64,000 nucleotides of DNA from the NCBI RefSeq assembly GCF_000001735.4, contig NC_003074.8, forward strand, positions 17,119,261 to 17,183,260. The letters are read 5' to 3'. Source of the stretch: Arabidopsis thaliana. Taxonomy: Eukaryota; Streptophyta; Magnoliopsida; Brassicales; Brassicaceae. The notes below the pieces were generated by a model. It was not told the DNA's origin and ran no database searches. It saw only the letters and a list, made by a program, of their open reading frames with translations. Below are positions 57,343 to 64,000 of the stretch, one piece after another (position 1 is the first letter of the stretch; every line of letters starts with the position of its first letter). The position numbers and the translations under genes are program-made.

Positions 57343-57991
57343 TCCTTTGGACTTTAGATTAACAAAAACGGAAACTAAAAAACTAAATAATTCATTGGAG
57401 CTAGGTCGTGAAAACATTACAACTTGTGGAGTTTTTGATTTTAGTAGCACCAACAACACTTGGAGGTATGTGGTCGCTGCTCCTTGTCTTATTGATGGTA
57501 GAAATAATCTATTATATTTAGATGGATCACTCTATTGGTTCACCAACGAGGATATCACAGAAACAAAGATATTATCTTTCGATTTTCACATAGAAAAGTT
57601 TTAAATCATCTCAAAAGCTCCGTTTGGCCAAGCAACTCGTAAGCATATCATCATGTGTAACCTGAATAATCGTCTTTGCGTATCTCAAAAGAAGTGGTCA
57701 AGACAAGAGATATGGACATTAGACAATTCTGACATGACATGGGAGAAAATATATTCGTTTGATCTGCCAGTAACAGTTGATTATCATTCGTTCTATGATG
57801 ATATCTACCCATGTGTCACTCTGATCATGGTTATGAAGAATAAGAAATCATTACTGCTTTTGGATACAAATGTCAATGATCACAATCTTGCTATATTCGA
57901 CCCTGAAATGAAATCCTACAATTTATGTTTCACACCTGGTTATTACTCATATGCGCTTTCTTGTAATCAAAGCTTGATGTCAACTGAATAA
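57343..57991 (+). pseudogene. F-box-associated (FBA_3) domain fragment
   Basis: The frame LDFRLTKTETKKLNN, CGVFDFSSTNNTWRYV, LLYLDGSLYWFTNED, then after one in-frame stop (TAA at about 57602) IISKAPFGQATRKHIIMCNL, WTLDNSDMTWEKIYSFDL and SLLLLDTNVNDHNLAIFDPE is the FBA_3 domain of Arabidopsis F-box proteins. It ends naturally at 57989-57991. There is no F-box upstream and no start codon at the beginning (the frame opens with TTG), so this is a broken gene. Confidence 0.8.
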
Positions 57992-58075
57992 AAACAGTAC
58001 ATTTCGTTTTCTAAGTAATTTTTTTTATATATTTGGTCTCCATGACACTTTTTTGTCCTCAACTTTAGTCGTAAG

Positions 58076-58273
58076 CAGAAGCGAACCCACGTTATGGGTG
58101 GTGGGGGCAACTGCCACCAATAAAATATAAATAGTTTACGTTTTTTAATAAGATATAGTAAGTAAAGTAGCAGAATTGTAAGAAATGCCCCCACTAAAAG
58201 CAAGAGTTATCGGGTTTAAAGCTATTTAGAGACATTTTGCCCCCATTAAATATTTCTGCTGGGTCCGCCCCTG
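58076..58273. mobile_element. Short hAT-type MITE (198 bp)
   Basis: The ends are imperfect inverted repeats: CAGAAGCGAACCCAC at 58076-58090 and, inverted, CAGGGGCGGACCCAG at 58259-58273. The flanks GTCGTAAG (58068-58075) and ATCGTAAA (58274-58281) match at six of eight bases, as in a worn 8-bp target-site duplication. The interior repeats GCCCCCA-type motifs near both ends and codes for nothing. Confidence 0.7.
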
Positions 58274-58520
58274 ATCGTAAACCATATGTCAGTCTCATAA
58301 GGATTTGCTTTGTTGTGCTGAAGTAAATCCGCAAGCTTTTGTTCTCTAACACAAAAGAAAGTCACATAGTCATCATTCCCAGCACTAAACTACTATTATT
58401 CTACACCACTCGTCTTTACATTAACGACCTTTACATTGTCCGTGCTGCTTCTTTAGAACTACTAACCACACTTGTTCTGTTTTGCATATGTGAAAGTTTT
58501 TTACATGTTTGTGTGTCCAT

Positions 58521-58587
58521 ACAGAGGACCGCATGTTTACAACAACAACAAAAAAAAAAAAAGAAAAAAACAGAGGACCGCATGTTT
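58521..58587. repeat. 18-bp direct repeat flanking an A-rich insert
   Basis: ACAGAGGACCGCATGTTT occurs at 58521-58538 and again at 58570-58587, separated by 31 bases of almost pure A with a few C and G. The two copies are identical. Confidence 0.85.
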
Positions 58588-59187
58588 TAAAGTTCCTTTG
58601 GTGAATGGAGGAAAAAACACGTTACTCAAAAAGTAATACGATAAGTGGTCCGGCCATTTCTAGCTCCTCCATTACTCCATTCAAGCATCTAGATCTAACC
58701 CCTTTGGTTACACATTTACAATGAATCTTCTTAGAAAATATCTGACACCAAAACTTGGTGACTTTTTTATCAGTTCCGTTCAATATTATCGATTTTTTTA
58801 GGATCACCCAAATGAGTAGAGAGGAGAACCTTGACTTTCACCATTAAGAAACATTGTATTTGTCATAAAAGAAATCAAGATATGAAGACCGTGTCTATAA
58901 AGTCTATCCATTCAATTATTTTGTCATAATATTCAATGTAAAGAATAATTCAGATCATCACCAAGTGATGTAAGTAGTGACGTATGCGAGAGTAATGCCA
59001 CAAGAACTCAATTTCGTTGTCCTAATTTTATATTCCTTTTCTCAAGAAATCTATGTATCCACGTAACTCAATATAGCTTTCCTGATATTCTTTTTGTATA
59101 CTTCCATGAAGTGACGAAATGTTGTTAGTAAAATGATCTTATAGATCAAATCACAATGATCATCACCCGATTTGGTCAAAAATCAAT

Positions 59188-59336
59188 GGCTCCGAATGGA
59201 GACGTGCAGTTCAACTGCGGATAAAGTGTTGTGCGGTTCAAATAGTAACAAAAATATATACATACATATATATGTAAAGAATTTCGTTACTATTTGAATC
59301 GTACTGCACTGTACGGTTCGGTCACCATTCGAAGCC
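59188..59336. mobile_element. Fold-back MITE-like element (149 bp)
   Basis: The two halves are inverted copies: GGCTCCGAATGGAGAC at the left matches the reverse complement of GTCACCATTCGAAGCC at the right, and GCGGTTCAAATAGTAAC matches inverted GTTACTATTTGAATCG. The centre is TATATACATACATATATATG. Target-site repeats are not clear, so the family is open. Confidence 0.65.
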
Positions 59337-59576
59337 TATATCACTACCAAAAATGAAGATGAATTCAAATCTGGCAATTGAAACCATCAATTTTCACAAT
59401 CTCTCTCTCTTTCACTTTCTCAGAATCCATTAAAAAGGTTTTAAGAATAATGAATTTGACATTTTTTTTCTGTTTCACATAAATTTGATGTAACAAGAGA
59501 GGTACCAAATAAGTTCATCTAAATAAATATATATACATTGTTGAATCAACAAACAAAAAAATCTCACCTAGTTTCA

Positions 59577-60764
59577 TCAGAAAAATCTTCTGATCAACGA
59601 AGTTGATCGATTCATAACTCTAGTTTCACCATCACTATCCAAATCAATAACATTCGAATTCGAAGAGCCACGACTTGGTCTAACTCTTCTCATAAACGAA
59701 ACCATTCCACGAACAGCTCTTCTCAATCTACCACCATTACCAGAACGACCACCATTCCTACTCATCTCCGGTGTCTCATGAGCTCTAACCCAAGATATCC
59801 TTCTCGGTCCTTCATTACTACCAAGTCCACCACCATCCATCTCCGTCAATACCACCGGCAATATCCTCTCACCTTCTCTCACTCCCGCGTTAAACCTACC
59901 AACAGCGAAACCACCACCAGGTAATCTCCAAATCGTCATCCCAACGGCATGTTCTTCTTCATTACTCCGTTGGATTGGATCTGAAGGTAACTCAAATCTA
60001 CACACAGGACACGAATTCCGAATCGAAAGCCATGGAACAATACAATCACCGTGAAATATGTGTTTACACGGCATCTCACGACCTTCGATTCCGGCTTCGA
60101 AAACCTCCGTACACACGGCGCAATTAGCTTCTGCTTTCGTATGACAATCTGAGATTTCGACTCTAGGTAAAGATTCAATCGCTGATTTCGACGCCGGTGG
60201 ATTCCCAGATCTACCGATTCCGTTACCTGACGCTTCGATCTGACTCAATTGTTCAAGTAACCGTTCGAATCCAGATCCCATCAAGATCTCAGATACAGAA
60301 TCAGGAAGAGGTCTTAGACCTGAACCAGATCCATCATCGTAATAAAACTCATAAGCTCGTCGTTCTCTAGTAGCTCCGTCACCTTCTTCGTTCTCAACTC
60401 TCTCACCGGCTCCTCCTCCTCCTCCGCCGTGTAAGACGATTACCGGATTAAAGGACGTCCGGCGATTAGATCTACGACGTCTAATTATAGATCTATGTGT
60501 TTCCTCAACCGATCTAACTTCCGGAGTCGAAGCCGGAATCGCCGCGACGGTGGAATTAGAAGAATCTTCAATCTCTTCGATGAATCCACCGTTGCAATAA
60601 GGACATAAGACTCCAGCGTTTGCGTCTTGATCTTCCCAAACGCTGATGAATCGTGTACAACTGTAACACCAATACGACGTCGTTAGAGTCGTTGTTGTTG
60701 TTGTTGTTGTGGTGGTTGATTCTGTCGTCGGAGTTATTGTCGCCGATCTAGAATTTGGCATCAT
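59577..60764 (-). CDS. RDUF1: RING-H2 E3 ubiquitin ligase RDUF1
   Basis: Intronless, 395 aa from the ATG at 60764; an in-frame start at 60902 would add 46 residues of leader-like sequence and is rejected. Residues 31-62 form an N-terminal zinc ribbon (YWCYSC and CPYCNGGF), preceded by a Thr run. The RING-H2 finger is at 215-256 ([28 protein letters not shown]). The DUF1117 region covers about 275-395 ([18 protein letters not shown]). RDUF1 (At3g46620) is a known active ubiquitin ligase that positively affects ABA-dependent drought responses and is ABA-inducible. A G-box CACGTG lies at 60900-60905, and W-box-like TTTGACC lies further upstream near 60990. Confidence 0.95.
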   Translation of the reverse strand: MMPNSRSATITPTTESTTTTTTTTTTLTTSYWCYSCTRFISVWEDQDANAGVLCPYCNGGFIEEIEDSSNSTVAAIPASTPEVRSVEETHRSIIRRRRSNRRTSFNPVIVLHGGGGGGAGERVENEEGDGATRERRAYEFYYDDGSGSGLRPLPDSVSEILMGSGFERLLEQLSQIEASGNGIGRSGNPPASKSAIESLPRVEISDCHTKAEANCAVCTEVFEAGIEGREMPCKHIFHGDCIVPWLSIRNSCPVCRFELPSDPIQRSNEEEHAVGMTIWRLPGGGFAVGRFNAGVREGERILPVVLTEMDGGGLGSNEGPRRISWVRAHETPEMSRNGGRSGNGGRLRRAVRGMVSFMRRVRPSRGSSNSNVIDLDSDGETRVMNRSTSLIRRFF

Positions 60765-61877
60765 CTTTTGAAAATAACTTGTGTTGCTGGTGAAAGGATC
60801 TGAAGTTGATGAGAGAAGGAAAAAGGAGAAAAAAGATTTGTTTATATAATGTGGTTTTTTGTAGGTGAGTGTTAACGGTGTTACTTTAGACGGTGAGAAC
60901 ACGTGACAGTGTTTTGAGTTTTGACTAGGGGAGATGATGACGGAGTTATTAACGGTGGTCTCTTTGGAGTGAAGAGCGTCATTGACGTGTGCGAGATATT
61001 TGACCCAAATGTGAAAACTGTTACCTTCGAAGAAGTTTCAGAAGAATCAGCGTGGGACCTACCTTCGTTTCTTTCTTTGAAAGTTACTAAACGTCGTCGT
61101 TTTGTGGGGTAAGTATACTTTAGTTGGAGTACAAAATAATTTTGTTTGTTTGTAAATAATTTGTTTCACAAGGTAAAAGATCCATTTGACCCCAAATTAG
61201 AAAAGAAAAAGAAGGTAAAAGATCTATTTGTATTGATGTGAAATATATAATATAAATCTTTGAATTTTGGAAATGATGTAAATGTGTTCTTGTATATGTT
61301 GATTATCAACATATGTTGACATATTTTTTAGTTTGTTTAAGGACTAAATGGTTATTGGTTCAACTTTAATTTTGTCAACTAAATGCTTGTAGTTTGTTAA
61401 CCAAAACATTTGACTTTATGAGTTATATATATGGAGTCAATTATGGGTTGGAATAAGGTAGATTCTTCTCTTATCCTCATCGTTTGGAAACATTACAAAG
61501 CGTACTGGTTTGGGTTTCTTTTTGAGATTGTTCATTTTGGGCTTTGCTCTCTGACAGTTTAGACTTTGGAAATTCTCTAGCTACTTCGAAAGTTTGAAGT
61601 GACAATATTTTTACTTGCAAAGGATGTTCGAAGTTTCAGCTAAAAAGATTTTACAACATGCAAATATTGTATTCCATAACTAGAATTACTTTCGGTCTCA
61701 AAAATTGATTGTTCTGCAGTCTGAACCAACTACTATTTTCCTAACTCATTCAAGTCTTCCAATAGATTGAGCAATTTATAAATTTTGTACAACAAAGCTT
61801 CATAGCTGATTGTGTTATTTCAGCTAAAAATTTATGAGAATTTGCTGTGATGATGAGTGGGACAGTTATACAGATTT
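60765..61877. promoter_or_regulatory. RDUF1 promoter and intergenic region
   Basis: The RDUF1 leader is at about 60765-60880. The G-box/ABRE core CACGTG is at 60900-60905, W-box cores TTGACT and TTGACC occur near 60918 and 60990. A 63-codon frame (60921-61112, plus) overlaps the promoter and has no homology I recognise. The rest to 61877 is AT-rich 3' flank of the DCL-like gene. Confidence 0.55.
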
Positions 61878-63086
61878 TTAGCTACTAGCACGCTTAAAAT
61901 GTTCACGAATAAACCTCTCAGCGTGAGACGGGTACTTATCTCGAACATAGGCTCGAAGACACTTTTGGTACGAGAAATCTATCCATCCACCATCTGTTCT
62001 CACAACAAAGAGGCATCTTGAGTGCCTGAATTGTGGATGCCGATCAACCTGCCAGTAACAAAGTAGCACACTCATAAGTCCATGCACATAAAGCAAATGA
62101 AGATTTATGGATAGAGCATGTAAGTAAGTCATATATCTATCATGGTGATTCGAGAACTATGCACAATACCTCAAGATAATTTCTATATGAGTAGAGCTTA
62201 AAGAGAGAGATATCGGGTTAGCTCGAATTTACGTACCATTATAAAATCAAGACCACAACCAATTTTGTCTTTGGAATATGGGTGATAAGGAAGAAGCTTT
62301 TCCATGACAATTTTCTCATCCTCAAAATCTAAGCGTTCTCCATCCAAATACCTGCTTACCAAAAAGGAAAAAAAAAACAGCTCACTAGAACTGCAAAAAG
62401 TAATCTACACAAAGAAAACAGCAAGTATGCTCTGAAGCTAGCTTCAAATGTCAATAGTTCACTAGAAAAAAGTTGTAATTTGCCTAATGTTCAAGTAAAC
62501 TGAAGATATATACAAGAGCATCTCTCACTTTCTGCAATGACCACTATAATCCTATCATCCATTGCTAAAGGATCCTCAACAATAAGCCAAGAATATCATC
62601 ATGTGTAATAGTCACCTCAAAAGGCCATATGGTGTCTCTATGTTGTTTGATTAAGCTACTGGAAGAAGCTATGAGCCTATACCTTCAATACTAATCCAAA
62701 CATGGAACAGCTATTGAAGAACAATCAGCAAGAATTTGAAGAAATTACCTATCGGAATGAAGAATTTCTTTAGCGAGAAGAGAAATAGGTTCAATATCTC
62801 GAAGAATCTCAGCCTCTAGATTCTTCCATTTCCGATAATCAGGATCTTCATAACGCCAGCTATTATCAACAACAGGCGATGTCACGTTCATCGCCGCCGC
62901 GCCGGATCCCTCCACCGGAGAAACAGAATCATTATTCTCGTAAAACTGTGGTCTATCAGCAAGAGAACACAACAAACGCCGACGGTGACTGAGAATTCCA
63001 CCAGCTACGATACCAACTTGATGACGATGGTTGAGAAATCCGTTGCGGAGAAGCGGAAGCGTTCTGAGAAGAAGTAGCGAGGTCAT
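61878..63086 (-). CDS. DCL-like DUF3223 plastid/mitochondrial protein
   Basis: Exons complement(join(61878..62048, 62237..62351, 62749..63086)) give 624 nt and 207 aa from the ATG at 63086. The first 50 residues (MTSLLLLRTLPLLRNGFL) are Arg/Leu/Ser-rich with few acidic residues, fitting an organelle transit peptide. The DUF3223 domain covers about 95-200: DPDYRKWKNLEAEIL, YHPYSKDKIGCGLDFIMVDR, HSRCLFVVRTDGGWIDFSYQ, KCLRAYV. Tomato DCL acts in plastid rRNA processing and chloroplast development; the Arabidopsis relative (probably At3g46630) is assumed similar. All splice sites are GT-AG. Confidence 0.9.
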
Positions 63087-63987
63087 CGACCACAATCAAG
63101 GAGTAATATAGACAATAATAACGAATAAAACCCTAATCTGTACTAATCACTCGAAGAAGATGAAAAATTGGGGAAATCTCAGAGAATCAGAAATTTGAGA
63201 AGAAGATAACGTTTCGTCAGTTTGTGAAGTTGGGGCATCGAACCCGTGACGTTGAAGAAGCTAAACAGAGTAACTAAACCTCTCTGAGCCTTTCCACAAT
63301 AATTATTTTCATTTTCTTAAAAGTTAGGTGCCAGCCAATCTGTGCCGTTAGATTGATCTTTATATGCTTCTATAAATATCTAAAACAACAATCCAACGGT
63401 GGAAAGATCACATTGCGTGTCAGTACTGTAGATACTCATCACCGAATCTTTCTCCTCTTTTCACTCTCCAGCTGGCCGAACCCACCGGTTTTGCCCACTT
63501 TCTCTCTAGGCCCGCAAACACAACTTGCTAAGTCGGTAGTAATTTACTGAAAAACCCTCACAAATAGCTGACTTGGCTCTTTTCACTCCACGTGGCTCCA
63601 TCTTACGTGCCTAGTTTGGTAATTTCAATTTCAATCACCTAGATCGTAACTATTGATACATAATGTGAACTGATGACGTGTTGAAAAGAGATTGGTTAGG
63701 TCGGTTTGAAAAGATATTTAGAAGATCTAAAATATCTAGCTAACTCGTCCACGTTGGAATTAAAATATTGCGCTTTTTCCTGGAAAAGAAAAATATAAAA
63801 CAAGTGATAATCTTCTCTTTTTCGAAATTGTTTCACTTCTGAAAAAAAAAAAAAAAAAAATTGTTTGCTCATCATCTTCACAAACCAAACTTCTCTTCTT
63901 CTCCGATCTCAGATTTGAATTTTTATCGATTTTGAGCTTCGAAGAGCTCAATCTCTAACTGAATTTCGAGAAATTAGAGAGTTTGAA
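63087..63987. promoter_or_regulatory. Divergent DCL-like / LUX promoter with evening elements
   Basis: A perfect evening element AAAATATCT lies at 63729-63737, and AGATATTT (reverse of AAATATCT) lies at 63712-63719. Both are about 250-275 bp upstream of the LUX start codon. CCA1 and LHY repression of LUX through evening elements is established. The T-rich leader around 63780-63900 probably holds the LUX transcription start. Confidence 0.75.
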
Positions 63988-64000
63988 ATGGGAGAGGAAG
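63988..64000 (+). CDS. LUX: MYB-GARP clock protein LUX ARRHYTHMO / PCL1 (first codons only)
   Basis: Only ATGGGAGAGGAAG is inside the window, reading MGEE, which agrees with the known LUX (At3g46640) N-terminus. The identification rests on gene order, the start residues and evening elements upstream. LUX is the DNA-binding subunit of the evening complex with ELF3 and ELF4. Its GARP domain lies outside this window. Confidence 0.8.

Larger units (their letters stand above)
58274..59576. other. Intergenic region downstream of RDUF1
   Basis: It holds an 18-bp direct repeat around an A-rich insert (58521-58587), a fold-back sequence (59188-59336) and the RDUF1 3' UTR. Open frames at 58339-58590 and 58622-58807 have no recognisable domain. 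Confidence 0.5.

Noticed and set aside
59577-60902. 441-aa version of RDUF1
   Set aside because: The added 46 residues look like translated leader; the 395-aa form matches the known protein.

Overview
The window is plant nuclear DNA. Its gene order and protein sequences match my memory of Arabidopsis thaliana chromosome 3, roughly At3g46490 to At3g46640. No database was consulted and the accession cannot be told. Genes are compact with short GT-AG introns, intergenic DNA is AT-rich, and many genes have telo-box, GGCCCA or G-box motifs upstream.

Layout. 1-3342: a tandem pair of 2-oxoglutarate/Fe(II) dioxygenases, the first seen only as its last exons. 3536-4319: an RBR zinc-finger gene fragment between 37-38-bp inverted repeats. 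4846-7279: the U-box ligase PUB13 (minus). 9307-10721: pollen actin ACT12. 11479-13986: the downy-mildew resistance gene RPP13 (minus). 14406-14911: broken copies of an ENTH exon and of the actin tail. 14944-16151: an ENTH/ANTH clathrin adaptor gene (minus). 17352-18614: FLA4/SOS5 (minus), sharing a divergent promoter with TIM9 (19372-20041). 20.2-26.5 kb is a transposon-rich gap holding a deleted glucanase copy, a MULE-like element, tandem repeats, a Helitron and a broken NAC gene. 26537-27607: a GH17 beta-1,3-glucanase (minus). 29137-30068: MBD5. 30492-30563: tRNA-Gly(TCC). 34382-36686: TRFL1/TRP2. 38788-40539: a GRAS protein (SCL30). 40964-42961: the PPR protein LPE1 (minus). 46531-46965: RTFL4/DVL17. 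48.65-57.1 kb: a tandemly amplified, mostly decayed multi-exon transcription unit on the minus strand, flanked by two broken F-box pieces. 59577-60764: RDUF1 (minus). 61878-63086: a DCL-like DUF3223 plastid protein (minus). 63988-end: the first codons and promoter of the clock gene LUX/PCL1.

These are independent housekeeping, defence and signalling loci rather than an operon-like system. Defence and ABA themes recur: PUB13 is a ubiquitin ligase of FLS2 and ABI1, RPP13 is an immune receptor, and RDUF1 is an ABA/drought ubiquitin ligase.

The most noteworthy structures are: RPP13 sitting inside an old tandem duplication that runs from the last actin intron to ENTH exon 3; the array of about 1.65-2.1 kb units at 48.65-56.3 kb with repeated lysine-rich exons and a possible 15-nt micro-exon; an inverted duplication of a gene head at 45.03-45.72 kb; and a hairpin just upstream of the glucanase start codon. 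I saw no LTR or virus-like element and no CRISPR array.
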